A stretch of 25,363 nt of DNA from Bacillota bacterium (GTDB lineage: Bacteria; Bacillota; Clostridia; Acetivibrionales; DTU013). Within the stretch, counting starts at the first letter, position 1. The number at the start of each line of letters is the position of its first letter. Location of the stretch: NCBI GenBank assembly GCA_023409615.1, contig JAEYRF010000013.1, positions 1 through 25,363 of the forward strand, in the 5' to 3' direction. The position numbers and the translations under genes were made by a program. Below are positions 1 through 7,655 of this stretch, in pieces. The notes beneath the pieces are model-generated. The model worked only from the letters and a program-made list of their open reading frames with translations, was not told where the DNA came from and made no database searches.

Positions 1-222
1 GTAGAGGGCAGAAGTGCTATTATTGAAGGCTGCGGAAGGCTGACCGGCGCCAAGGTGAAAGCCACGGACCTGCGGGCCGGCGCGGCATTGATCCTGGCCG
101 GACTTAGTGCTGAGGGCACCACGGAAATAATGGATATTGAACATGTGGATAGAGGATACATCAGGATTGATGAAAAACTTAAAAGTCTGGGAGCGAATAT
201 TGCCAGAGTAGACGGAGACTAG
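1..222 (+). CDS. murA: UDP-N-acetylglucosamine 1-carboxyvinyltransferase, C-terminal part (partial at window start)
   Basis: The frame is open from base 1 to a TAG at 220-222 and gives the last 73 residues. The sequence reads like the C-terminal end of MurA: a DLRAGAALILAGLSAEGTTEI stretch followed by a HVDRGY motif and a short IDEKLKSLGANIARV tail. The Arg of DLRAG is part of the conserved active-site region in the family. MurA transfers enolpyruvate from PEP to UDP-GlcNAc in the cytoplasm, the first committed step of peptidoglycan synthesis. The next gene is spoIID, and murA-spoIID adjacency is common in spore-forming Firmicutes. The start and most of the enzyme lie outside the window. Confidence 0.93.
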   Translation, partial: VEGRSAIIEGCGRLTGAKVKATDLRAGAALILAGLSAEGTTEIMDIEHVDRGYIRIDEKLKSLGANIARVDGD

Positions 223-246
223 ACAGGCCCACCCCTGAAGGGACAA

Positions 247-278
247 AGTATGCAGGTTGAACTGCATACTTTTTTTTT
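247..278 (+). terminator. Intrinsic terminator after murA
   Basis: A perfect 9-bp stem (247-255 with 262-270) closes a GTTGAA loop and is followed by a run of T residues through 278. It sits 25 bases after the murA stop codon and separates murA from spoIID, so spoIID should have its own promoter. Confidence 0.9.
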
Positions 279-320
279 ATGTGAATATACATTATGTAAG
301 TCGACGAATCAGGGGGGTCC

Positions 321-1364
321 ATGAAGAAACTTATTTACTATGCCGGAATAATGATTGCTATCGTTGTCCTCCTTCCAATGATTATTGTAAGAGGTTGTTC
401 CACTTCCACTTCCCCTTCCCCCTCCCCTTCACCTTTAAGTCCTCCCACATCTCCCCCAAAAGAAGAGATTTTTGTGGAGGAAATAAAAATTACTGTATAT
501 AATGCCTCACTAGACAAATCACAGGAAATGAATCTTGAGGAGTATATAAAGGAGGTCGTTGCTGCTGAAATGCCTGCTGACTTTTCTATGGAAGCACTGA
601 AAGCACAGGCGGTTGCTGCAAGAACCTTCGCATATGGGCGAATGTCTGGCGTCTATAGCTCAAAGCAAGGAGTACATGATGGTGCGGACGTTTGTACCGA
701 GTCAACCCACTGTCAGGCGTGGATGGAGAAAGAGGCTGCAATGAAAAAATGGAGCGTGCTGTTTGCGTCCAGGAACTGGGGTAAAATTGAAAAGGCCGTC
801 AATGATACAAAGGGTTTGATTGTTGTTTATCAAGGAGGCATAGCCAATACGCTTTTTCATGCCAGCAGTGCTGAAAAGACAGAGAGCGTCGAAGAGGTCT
901 GGTCAGGGTCGCCCGTCCCTTACCTGCAAAGTGTAGAAAGCAGTGGTGAAGAATCATCGAAAGGGTATGTCACCATAAAATCATTGAATATGGAACAAAT
1001 GCTTGAGAAGCTTCGTGAGAAGTATCCCGAGGTTGAATTTAGCAAGGATGATATTTTCGAAAGCATAAAAATATTGGATTATACAGTTGGTGGTAGAGTA
1101 AAAACATTAAGAATCGGAGAAATTACTATGAAGGGAACTGAGTTTCGAACCCTTTTCGGTCTCCGTTCGGCTTGCTTCACGATTGAGCAGGATGAAGGCG
1201 ATAGGTTGAAGGTCACTACAAAAGGTTTCGGGCACGGTGTGGGGATGAGTCAGTGGGGAGCAGATTCATTGGCGAAAAAAGGAGGTACTTTCAAGGAAAT
1301 ACTTGAGCATTACTATCGCGGGGCTAACGTGATTACCATACAAAGCTTTGAACAACGTCTTTAA
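321..1364 (+). CDS. spoIID: Stage II sporulation protein D, peptidoglycan lytic transglycosylase
   Basis: A 347-residue protein. An N-terminal membrane segment (about residues 4-24) is followed by a Ser/Pro-rich linker (27-46) and a SpoIID domain. The catalytic glutamate of the family matches E83 in the AAEMP motif. C125, H130 and C131 have the Cys-X4-His-Cys spacing described for the zinc site of Clostridioides difficile SpoIID. The C-terminal GFGHGVGMSQWGA block is a family hallmark. SpoIID cleaves septal peptidoglycan glycan strands during forespore engulfment, working with SpoIIM and SpoIIP. The ATG follows an AGGGGGG ribosome binding site at 311-317. The downstream M23 gene probably serves the same engulfment stage. 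The Ser/Pro linker is unusually repetitive (several SP pairs) and probably acts as a flexible spacer across the septal wall. Confidence 0.95.
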   Translation: MKKLIYYAGIMIAIVVLLPMIIVRGCSTSTSPSPSPSPLSPPTSPPKEEIFVEEIKITVYNASLDKSQEMNLEEYIKEVVAAEMPADFSMEALKAQAVAARTFAYGRMSGVYSSKQGVHDGADVCTESTHCQAWMEKEAAMKKWSVLFASRNWGKIEKAVNDTKGLIVVYQGGIANTLFHASSAEKTESVEEVWSGSPVPYLQSVESSGEESSKGYVTIKSLNMEQMLEKLREKYPEVEFSKDDIFESIKILDYTVGGRVKTLRIGEITMKGTEFRTLFGLRSACFTIEQDEGDRLKVTTKGFGHGVGMSQWGADSLAKKGGTFKEILEHYYRGANVITIQSFEQRL

Positions 1365-1381
1365 ATTTTTTCACTCCATAT

Positions 1382-1410
1382 GTATATCATTAACATATAC
1401 GGAAACAATA
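1382..1410 (+). promoter_or_regulatory. Candidate sigma-F-type promoter for the M23 gene
   Basis: GTATA at 1382-1386 and GGAAACAATA at 1401-1410 resemble the sigma-F consensus elements (GYWTA and GGNNANANTW). The -10 match is complete, but the 14-nt spacing is slightly shorter than usual. B. subtilis spoIIQ is known to be sigma-F dependent, which fits. The predicted start would leave almost no leader before the ribosome binding site, so this is tentative. Confidence 0.3.
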
Positions 1411-1429
1411 CTATATGGAGGTGGAATCT

Positions 1430-2293
1430 GTGAATATGAAAAAGTCGTTTCCAGAAGAAAAAGGATCAAAAAAAGGGATAAAGGAGTTTCTTGAAAAGAA
1501 AGGTTTTTATATTGTTCTACTACTGTGTATAGCAGTTGTGGCAGGTACTGCAATATATGTCACCATGCGTAATGCAGCTCCGGTTGATCCCGATTATGAG
1601 GCAGAGAATTTTACGAATGAGTATGAAGATGGGCTGGTGGCGGAAGATGTTGCGCTGAATGCATCTGAGAAGCTTACTACTCAGGGAGATGAGGGTGATC
1701 AAGCAACTGCTGCAGGAGTATCTGATATCGGCAGTCCCGCTTCTGTGACCAACACAGATGGCAGTAACGCCGCAAAGACTGACAAGGACAAAGGCAAGAC
1801 AACAGACCCGAAGGAATCTGACAAACCTGAAAAAACTACAACACCCAAATCTAAAACAACTCCTGAAAAGCGACAGAGCTTTATAATGCCTGTTGACGGA
1901 GCAGTCACACTAGAATATGCCATGGACAAGCTGGTGTATTCGAAGACACTTGAGGAATGGCGTGCGCATTCCGGCATTGACATTGCTTCCGACAGGGGGA
2001 CTCCTGTCAAGGCCGTTGCCGAAGGTGTAGTTTGTGATATTCGCAATGATTTGTATTATGGGATCACAGTATTGATTGATCACGGGGACGACCTGAAATC
2101 GCTTTATAGAAATCTTGCCGCGGATGATATTGTGACTGTAAACCAAAAGGTCAAACAGGGTGAGACTATTGGAAGCATTGGCAATACTGCCATGGATGAA
2201 TCATCAGAACAGCCGCACCTTCATTTCGAAGTACTTGAGAAGGACGTTTATACAGATCCCGATGCATATCTTCCGAAGATTGCAGAGGAATAA
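1430..2293 (+). CDS. spoIIQ: Membrane-anchored M23-family peptidase, SpoIIQ-like
   Basis: About 287 residues, with a basic N-terminus, one membrane segment (about residues 26-45), a long Thr/Lys/Asp-rich linker and a C-terminal M23 (LytM) domain. The metal-site motifs are intact: H180 and D184 in HSGIDIA, and the HLH motif at 263-265. The His usually found in the middle loop of active M23 enzymes (YxHL) is replaced, and here the loop reads SLYRNL. The family member SpoIIQ sits in the forespore membrane, forms the SpoIIQ-SpoIIIAH channel, and in Clostridia can be an active endopeptidase. An upstream ATG at 1415 exists, but the GGAGG at 1417-1421 lies inside that extension and is well placed for the GTG at 1430; the ATG at 1436 is another option. 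The position between spoIID and spoIIID supports the SpoIIQ assignment, but the symbol is by context and architecture. Confidence 0.8.
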   Translation: MNMKKSFPEEKGSKKGIKEFLEKKGFYIVLLLCIAVVAGTAIYVTMRNAAPVDPDYEAENFTNEYEDGLVAEDVALNASEKLTTQGDEGDQATAAGVSDIGSPASVTNTDGSNAAKTDKDKGKTTDPKESDKPEKTTTPKSKTTPEKRQSFIMPVDGAVTLEYAMDKLVYSKTLEEWRAHSGIDIASDRGTPVKAVAEGVVCDIRNDLYYGITVLIDHGDDLKSLYRNLAADDIVTVNQKVKQGETIGSIGNTAMDESSEQPHLHFEVLEKDVYTDPDAYLPKIAEE

Positions 2294-2344
2294 ATCTTCA
2301 ATAGACCGAGTGTAACCTTTTAATAATAGTGCTTGTTAAAAAAT

Positions 2345-2398
2345 AAAGGCGTGTGTAATTCTGCAATTTAAGCGGAATTATATCTGCCTTTTCTTTTT
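2345..2398 (+). terminator. Intrinsic terminator after the M23 gene
   Basis: Arms 2345-2361 and 2375-2391 pair over about 17 positions, with several G-U wobbles and one mismatch. A T-rich tail runs to 2398. It ends the spoIIQ-like transcript before spoIIID. Confidence 0.7.
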
Positions 2399-2414
2399 AT
2401 TCCCCTATTTAATT

Positions 2415-2443
2415 CATATAGACAGCGTACAGGGCATATATAT
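2415..2443 (+). promoter_or_regulatory. Candidate sigma-E-type promoter upstream of spoIIID
   Basis: CATATA at 2415-2420 and CATATATAT at 2435-2443 are 14 bases apart. This resembles sigma-E elements (KMATATT, N14, CATACAMT), though both hexamers are imperfect. spoIIID is a known sigma-E target in Bacillus and Clostridia. It would give a leader of about 120 bases. Confidence 0.35.
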
Positions 2444-2569
2444 ACTGTAGGTGTGTAAAGAGGCCGTGCATACGGTTCTTATTTCTGAAAGATAAGAGGT
2501 AAATGCCTTCAAATACAAGTAATTTTTACGCATTCTCCACAGTATGACTTGAAGAGGGGGTATACATAA

Positions 2570-2833
2570 TTGAAAGGATATATCGAAGAGAGGGCAATAG
2601 AATTGGCAAGCTACATTATTGAGAAAAAGACGACCGTCAGGGCAGCTGCGAAAAAATTCGGCATTAGTAAAAGTACGGTACATAAGGACGTGACGGAAAG
2701 GCTTGTTAAAGTGAATTCCGAACTGGCTGATAACGTGAGGGTTGTGCTTGAAGAAAACAAAGCGGAGAGGCATATTAGAGGTGGAGAAGCAACAAAAGCT
2801 AAATATCAGGTGGTAAGTGCAAAAACAGTGTAA
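2570..2833 (+). CDS. spoIIID: Stage III sporulation transcriptional regulator SpoIIID
   Basis: An 87-residue DNA-binding protein, about the usual family length. It matches the family along its whole length: YIEERAIELASYIIEKKTTV, then a helix-turn-helix with FGISKSTVHKDVTERL (about residues 30-45), and a basic C-terminal segment with RGGEATKAKY. SpoIIID acts in the mother cell as both activator and repressor within the sigma-E regulon. The start codon is TTG at 2570, placed after a GAGGGGG ribosome binding site (2554-2560), and no better ATG or GTG is available. It is followed by mreB/mbl, the arrangement seen in B. subtilis (spoIIID-mbl). Confidence 0.96.
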   Translation: MKGYIEERAIELASYIIEKKTTVRAAAKKFGISKSTVHKDVTERLVKVNSELADNVRVVLEENKAERHIRGGEATKAKYQVVSAKTV

Positions 2834-3079
2834 GTCTGCTCTTTTCCGATGCTATTCTAAAGTAAAAAAATATGCAGTACCTAAGGCAGTCCCGGAGCCG
2901 GAGCAAATATTCCATTTGTTCTGGCTTTGACTTATGGCTGCAGTATCAAAATCTATTGTTGCATAATTGTAATATTATGATAAGATAAGTTTATAGTTTT
3001 GCAAAATTTTCTATATGCATTCTAGCTATTTTACATAAAGATACGAATAACGACACGATTTACAAAAGGGGTGTTTTCT

Positions 3080-4114
3080 TTGGGCTTGGGACAAGATATC
3101 GGTATTGACCTCGGAACAGCTTCGGTGCTTGTTTATATCAAGGGTAAAGGTATTGTACTGCGGGAACCTTCTGTAGTAGCTATAGAAAAGAATTCAAACA
3201 AGCTCCTTGCAGTAGGAGAGGAAGCTCGTCGGATGCTTGGCAGGACGCCGGGCAATATTGTTGCAATCAGGCCTCTTAGTGATGGCGTAATCTCTGATTA
3301 TGACATCACAGAGAGAATGTTAAAGCATTTTATCAATAAGATATGTGGTAATAAAGGGTTGAGACTTTTTAAACCGAGGATCATGGTCTGTGTACCCAGC
3401 GGTGTAACTGAGGTCGAAAGACGTGCGGTTATTGACGCGGCTATGCAGGCAGGTGCCAGAAAGACCTATCTGATTGAGGAACCCATCGCTGCGGCTATAG
3501 GTGCAGGAATCGACATATCGAAAGCCTGCGGCAGCATGGTAGTCGACATAGGTGGCGGAACAACGGATATCGCAGTAATATCCCTGGGCGGCACAGTGGT
3601 TTCATCCTCACTCAAGGTTGCCGGCGATAAGTATGACGAGGCAATTGTCAGGTATATGAGAAAGAAACATAATATAATGATTGGCGAACGTACGTCGGAA
3701 GAGTTGAAGATTAATATTGGAACCGTCTATCCAAGGGTCCAGGAAGTGTCTATGGATGTAAGAGGCAGAAATCTGATATCAGGGCTGCCAAAGACGATTT
3801 CCGTCACTTCCGCTGAAATAATGGAGGCTCTCGAGGAGCCTATGTCAAGTATTATTGAAGCAGTACATGCTGTGCTGGAGAGAACACCTCCGGAACTCGC
3901 GGCAGACATTAGCGATAGAGGTATTGTTCTGACCGGCGGAGGCAGTCTTGTATATGGTCTGGACAAGCTGCTGCAGGAGAAGACAGGCATCAATGTAATC
4001 ATCGCGGATGATGCTATTTCGTGTGTTGCATTGGGTACCGGGGAAGCGCTCAATAATATCGAAGCGATTGAACAGAGTGCGACTGCCGAAAGCAAATACG
4101 GGAAATTACGATAA
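3080..4114 (+). CDS. mreB: Rod shape-determining protein, MreB/Mbl actin family
   Basis: About 344 residues of bacterial actin. The phosphate-1 loop GIDLGTASVLVY is near the N-terminus. The family blocks VCVPSGVTEVERRAV and YLIEEPIAAAIGAGIDI come next, followed by phosphate-2 VVDIGGGTTDIAVISLGG and the adenosine motif GIVLTGGGSLVYGLD. MreB polymers lie under the membrane and direct lateral cell-wall synthesis with MreC/D, RodA and PBP2. The frame is open from a GTG at 3071, but the AGGGG that would serve as the ribosome binding site (3066-3070) abuts that codon. The TTG at 3080 (MGLGQDIGID) has normal spacing and fits family starts. Synteny after spoIIID corresponds to mbl of B. subtilis, so MreB and Mbl cannot be separated here. 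A terminator follows. Confidence 0.93.
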   Translation: MGLGQDIGIDLGTASVLVYIKGKGIVLREPSVVAIEKNSNKLLAVGEEARRMLGRTPGNIVAIRPLSDGVISDYDITERMLKHFINKICGNKGLRLFKPRIMVCVPSGVTEVERRAVIDAAMQAGARKTYLIEEPIAAAIGAGIDISKACGSMVVDIGGGTTDIAVISLGGTVVSSSLKVAGDKYDEAIVRYMRKKHNIMIGERTSEELKINIGTVYPRVQEVSMDVRGRNLISGLPKTISVTSAEIMEALEEPMSSIIEAVHAVLERTPPELAADISDRGIVLTGGGSLVYGLDKLLQEKTGINVIIADDAISCVALGTGEALNNIEAIEQSATAESKYGKLR

Positions 4115-4154
4115 AATAGAATAAAATGTGCTGAATAATAGGCCTAATTAAAAG

Positions 4155-4185
4155 ACTGGATGTACTGATGTACACCAGTTTTTTT
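4155..4185 (+). terminator. Intrinsic terminator after mreB
   Basis: ACTGG and TGTAC (with one bulged A) pair with GTACACCAGT across 4155-4179, closing a TGAT loop, with a T-run to 4185. It isolates mreB from the flagellar genes. Confidence 0.85.
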
Positions 4186-4211
4186 ATGCTTGTTTTTGTT
4201 TGTTAAATCGT

Positions 4212-4238
4212 TAAGAGGATTGGATTTCTTTCCGATAA
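4212..4238 (+). promoter_or_regulatory. Sigma-D (SigD/FliA-type) promoter for the flagellar rod operon
   Basis: TAAG at 4212-4215, a 15-base spacer and TCCGATAA at 4231-4238 match the sigma-D consensus TAAA-N15-GCCGATAT closely. Transcription would begin near 4245, giving a leader of about 40 bases before flgF. B. subtilis flhO-flhP at the same locus is known to be sigma-D dependent. Confidence 0.7.
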
Positions 4239-4286
4239 TATTATTAGTGCACATGCTTTGTGTAAATTGATGTTCAAGGAGTTTCT

Positions 4287-5066
4287 ATGGTACGTGGGTT
4301 ATACACCTCCGGCTGGAGTATGCTGGCGATTCAGAAAAAGATGGACATTGTTTCAAATAATATGGCTAATGCCAGTACCAGCGGATACAAAAAGGACACT
4401 ATGGTATTTGAAAGCTTCCCTGATGTCATGACTAAAATATTGAGAGATACCGACACTGCATCGGCCAGACCGTATAATATCGGGACTATGGAGCTTGGCA
4501 ACGATGTTGGTGAAGTTTTTACATACTATTCACAGGGGCAGCTGAGCAGGACGGAGAACAACCTTGATATGGCCATCAGAGACAGCAGCAATGCTTTTTT
4601 TACTGTTGCTGTTCCGAACGCTGAGGGCGAAGTTAGTGCTTTCTACACCAGGGATGGTTCTTTTGTCAGAAGCAGCAGCAATTCTCTGGTTACTAAAGAG
4701 GGATATACTGTTCTCGGCGAGAATGGCCCTATTATTTTAGAAAGCGGCGACTTTAGTGTTGGGGAAGACGGAACAATAACTCAGGAAGGTGTAATCATAG
4801 ACAGGTTATTGATTACTGAATTCGCAGATACATCAGCATTGAGGAAATATGGGATGAATCTGATACAGGCAAATGAGGACGCCGAGGTAGTGAAATTTAC
4901 CGGCACGGTCGAACAGGGCAGCATGGAATTGTCAAATGTCAATATTGTAAGAGAAATGGTTGATATGATCACAGTTTTACGTTCTTATGAAGCCAACCAG
5001 AAGATATTGCAAGCTATTGACCAGACACTGGACAAAGCGGTCAATCAGGTCGGAGCTGTTAGATAG
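4287..5066 (+). CDS. flgF: Flagellar basal-body rod/hook protein, FlgF/FlhO-like
   Basis: A 259-residue protein of the FlgE/F/G family. The N-terminal rod motif MDIVSNNMANASTSGYKKDT (about residues 19-38) and the C-terminal SNVNIVREMVDMITVLRSYEANQKIL block form the two ends of the coiled D0 domain. FlgF is a proximal rod component exported by the flagellar type III apparatus. The ATG at 4287 follows an AAGGAG ribosome binding site (4276-4281). It heads an operon behind a sigma-D-like promoter and is followed after 48 bases by flgG. It corresponds by position to B. subtilis flhO. FlgF and FlgG paralogues are hard to separate by eye, so the symbol rests on gene order. Confidence 0.85.
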   Translation: MVRGLYTSGWSMLAIQKKMDIVSNNMANASTSGYKKDTMVFESFPDVMTKILRDTDTASARPYNIGTMELGNDVGEVFTYYSQGQLSRTENNLDMAIRDSSNAFFTVAVPNAEGEVSAFYTRDGSFVRSSSNSLVTKEGYTVLGENGPIILESGDFSVGEDGTITQEGVIIDRLLITEFADTSALRKYGMNLIQANEDAEVVKFTGTVEQGSMELSNVNIVREMVDMITVLRSYEANQKILQAIDQTLDKAVNQVGAVR

Positions 5067-5114
5067 CGATAATATTAGCAGTTTATTCGAAAGCAAATCA
5101 GGAGGGACATCAAT

Positions 5115-5915
5115 ATGATGAGAGCACTTTGGACTGCAGCATCGGGGATGTTGGCGCAGCAGATGAATGTGGATGTTATTTCAAACAATCTCGCGAATGT
5201 GAATACCACTGCATATAAAAAAGAACGGATAGAATTTAAGGATCTGCTTTATGAGACTATGGACAGAGCCCGTGTGCTGGCGGATGGCGGTAAGCCTGTC
5301 AATCTGCAGGTTGGACATGGTACAACAGCGGTAGCTACACTGAAAGACTTTCAATCCGGCAGCCCTGAGGAAACCGGTAATCCTCTTGATTTCTTTATCG
5401 ATGGGGATGCATTTTTCATGATACAGGGACCGACAGGTGATATCAACTATACCAGGGACGGCAGCTTCAAGATCAGCTTGACCGATATGGGGAAGATGCT
5501 TACAACATCAGAGGGTTATCCTGTGCTGGATGAGTCGGAGTCACCCATATATATTGATGTAGACCTATCAAAGCTGAATGTTTCACAAAATGGTGAATTA
5601 AGCTACACTGATGAGGATGGATTATCTGTCCCAACCGGCCAGGTCATTGGCCTTGTATACTTTGACAATAGAAGCGGACTGGAGAGTATCGGAAGAAATC
5701 TCTATAAGGGTACTGAAGCGGCCGGAGTTCCTGTTCTGGCACTGGACTCCACACAGGTGAGTCTGATTAATCAGAATTTCATTGAATCCTCCAATGTAAA
5801 AACTGTCGAGGAAATGGTAAAGCTAATTGTTGCACAAAGGGCGTATGAGTTGAATTCCAAGGCAATACAGTCCTCTGATGAAATGCTCGGTATTGCAAAT
5901 AACCTGAGAAGATAA
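5115..5915 (+). CDS. flgG: Flagellar basal-body distal rod protein, FlgG/FlhP-like
   Basis: 266 residues, close to the usual FlgG length of about 260. It starts MMRALWTAASGMLAQQMNVD with the SNNLANVNTTAYKKERIEFKDL rod motif (about residues 24-45). It ends with a SNVKTVEEMVKLIVAQRAYELNSKAIQSSDEML helix, as FlgG proteins do. FlgG forms the distal rod between the proximal rod and the hook. An AGGAGGG ribosome binding site at 5100-5106 precedes ATG 5115, and the ATG at 5118 is an alternative. It is paralogous to the preceding flgF and corresponds to B. subtilis flhP by position. Confidence 0.9.
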   Translation: MMRALWTAASGMLAQQMNVDVISNNLANVNTTAYKKERIEFKDLLYETMDRARVLADGGKPVNLQVGHGTTAVATLKDFQSGSPEETGNPLDFFIDGDAFFMIQGPTGDINYTRDGSFKISLTDMGKMLTTSEGYPVLDESESPIYIDVDLSKLNVSQNGELSYTDEDGLSVPTGQVIGLVYFDNRSGLESIGRNLYKGTEAAGVPVLALDSTQVSLINQNFIESSNVKTVEEMVKLIVAQRAYELNSKAIQSSDEMLGIANNLRR

Positions 5916-5941
5916 TAATATTATCATGAGGGATCAAGGAA

Positions 5942-6400
5942 ATGGATATTGGCAAGATTAGTTCAAATATTACTGGTGAGTACACGAACAACGCATCGAA
6001 TTCTGTTAAGCAGGCTTCTGATGACAGCTTTGCCAAGCGTTTGGAATCGGCATCACAGAGCAACGATGATAAAGAGTTGAAGAAAGTCTGCCAGGAATTT
6101 GAAGCTATTATGCTGGATATGATGTACAAGCAGATGAAGGCGACTGTTGTAAAATCTGACCTTATTGAAGAGGACCCGGGAACTTCGATTTTTGAATCTA
6201 TGCAGGATGAAGAACTTATGAAGCAGGCTTCAAGAACAGGGTCGTTGGGACTTGCAGAGTCTCTGTACAAGCAATTGTCCAAACAATACGGCAAAGCTGT
6301 CCCTGAAATGGCCGCTGCGGCTGCGACAGGGCCGAAGATAAGTGCGAGATCGGAAACAGTACAGGAAAGTGAGCCTGGTGGTGAAGAAGTCGAAGAATAA
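5942..6400 (+). CDS. FlgJ-like rod-binding (rod-capping) protein without a muramidase domain
   Basis: 152 residues. The core (about residues 40-120) has the rod-binding domain signature: a KVCQEFEAIMLDMMYKQMKAT helix, then GTSIFESMQDEELMKQASRTGSLGLAESLYKQL. This corresponds to the N-terminal half of enterobacterial FlgJ. The glucosaminidase half is missing, which is usual in Firmicutes, where a separate hydrolase clears the wall. A GAGGG ribosome binding site lies at 5928-5932. It is 26 bases behind flgG and its 3' end overlaps the next gene, so the genes are probably translationally coupled. The acidic C-terminal tail looks unstructured. Confidence 0.85.
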   Translation: MDIGKISSNITGEYTNNASNSVKQASDDSFAKRLESASQSNDDKELKKVCQEFEAIMLDMMYKQMKATVVKSDLIEEDPGTSIFESMQDEELMKQASRTGSLGLAESLYKQLSKQYGKAVPEMAAAAATGPKISARSETVQESEPGGEEVEE

Positions 6401-7586
6401 GAAAACAGTAAAAATCGTTATCATATTGGTGATAGGAATTGTGTCCCTCATGTTATTGTATGCGGGGCATTTTTTATTACGAAGCAGTGAGGAGATCCTG
6501 CCTGAGCCTCAGGAGACCACTGCGCCGGAGGATATGGCTGAAGCGGCAGATACTGTTATACAGCCTGCAGGCGATCCTGTGAAGTACATTCACCGGTCAG
6601 AGACGATCAACGGCCTGAAGCAGGAGATTAATATTCTTGAAATCAATCCCGGGGCGCCTGGAGTTAAAATACAGCCTGTTCTGTCCCATGACCTCATATA
6701 TGGCTTTGAGCCTCTCAGCGAAATGTCAGCCAGACGAAATGCCTATGCGGCAGTCAATGGTGGTTTTTTTCGGGATTTTGGACTTCCGTCGGGTATGGTC
6801 GTTATCAATGGTAAGCTTTTTTCAAAATCGACAGGTGACTACCCCGTTTTTGTCATAGAAGACGGTAAGGCAGAATTTCGAGAAATCGACAGCGAACTTT
6901 TTGTTGAATTCTGGAGAAGCACCGATGTTAATACGGGCGCGGGTACTGGTATGATTTCACTTGACAACATTAATTTTCCGCCTTCCGGCAGGCAGACTGT
7001 GGTTTACACTCCTGTATATGGACGAAATAACAGAGCGCAGGCTAAGAACATTTCGGCAACTGTTGAAGGCGGAGTTGTTACAAGGATTGCAGATTACACT
7101 GGTGAGGCTGCGATCCCTGACGATGGGATGCTGGTATCATTTTTTGATACACAAAAGTATGCCGGCATCGAACTGCCATTCAGAGTGGGCGATTCTGTAA
7201 GGTTGATTCATGAACCTGATATGACTGGAGAGGTGGAGGCTTATGAGTGCGGCAGCTGGCTTGTCAGGGATGGAGTGGCAGTTGTGAAGGATAAGGATGC
7301 GTGGGTTGGGGTTTTAACTAACCGTGACCCGAGGACCGCTGTTGGAGTCAAGGAGGATGGGACAGTTCTTCTGCTTACTGCGGATGGCAGGCAACCGGGG
7401 TACAGTGCGGGGTTTACAGGGAAGGAACTGGCGGAATACCTGATCAGCTGTGGCGTTAAGGATGCAGCAATGCTGGATGGTGGAGCGTCTACTGAAATGC
7501 TGCTGGAAGGAAGGCTTGTAAGTCGTCCTTCTCATAAGGGCGAGGAGAGGCCTTTGGCCGGGGGTATATTAGTATTGATGGAGTGA
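6378..7586 (+). CDS. Membrane-anchored phosphodiester glycosidase (NAGPA-domain) protein
   Basis: About 402 residues. A Lys-rich start leads into one membrane segment (TVKIVIILVIGIVSLMLLYA), an acidic/Pro linker, and then a NAGPA-type domain. The visible blocks are YAAVNGGFFRDFGLPSGMVV, ECGSWLVRDG, DPRTAVGVKEDGTVLLLTADGRQ and MLDGGASTEMLLEG. In the family this fold removes GlcNAc from phosphodiester-linked glycans, as in the mammalian uncovering enzyme; bacterial members are mostly linked to cell-wall glycopolymers. The frame opens at ATG 6342, but the GTG codons at 6378 and 6381 sit after an AGGA and give a compact start overlapping the FlgJ-like gene by about 23 bases. Overlap with flagellar genes suggests a wall-remodelling role around rod assembly; this is inference. 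Confidence 0.82.
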   Translation: MVKKSKNKKTVKIVIILVIGIVSLMLLYAGHFLLRSSEEILPEPQETTAPEDMAEAADTVIQPAGDPVKYIHRSETINGLKQEINILEINPGAPGVKIQPVLSHDLIYGFEPLSEMSARRNAYAAVNGGFFRDFGLPSGMVVINGKLFSKSTGDYPVFVIEDGKAEFREIDSELFVEFWRSTDVNTGAGTGMISLDNINFPPSGRQTVVYTPVYGRNNRAQAKNISATVEGGVVTRIADYTGEAAIPDDGMLVSFFDTQKYAGIELPFRVGDSVRLIHEPDMTGEVEAYECGSWLVRDGVAVVKDKDAWVGVLTNRDPRTAVGVKEDGTVLLLTADGRQPGYSAGFTGKELAEYLISCGVKDAAMLDGGASTEMLLEGRLVSRPSHKGEERPLAGGILVLME

Positions 7587-7655
7587 GGAGAGGCACCGGG
7601 CACCTGCTGATATGGATTGCTGCTTGTAGATGAGAGTGGCTTTTTGTCGCAGGCA

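Noticed and set aside
257..502. 81-residue plus-strand ORF before and within spoIID
   Set aside because: It starts in the murA terminator and overlaps spoIID in another frame; it has no ribosome binding site.
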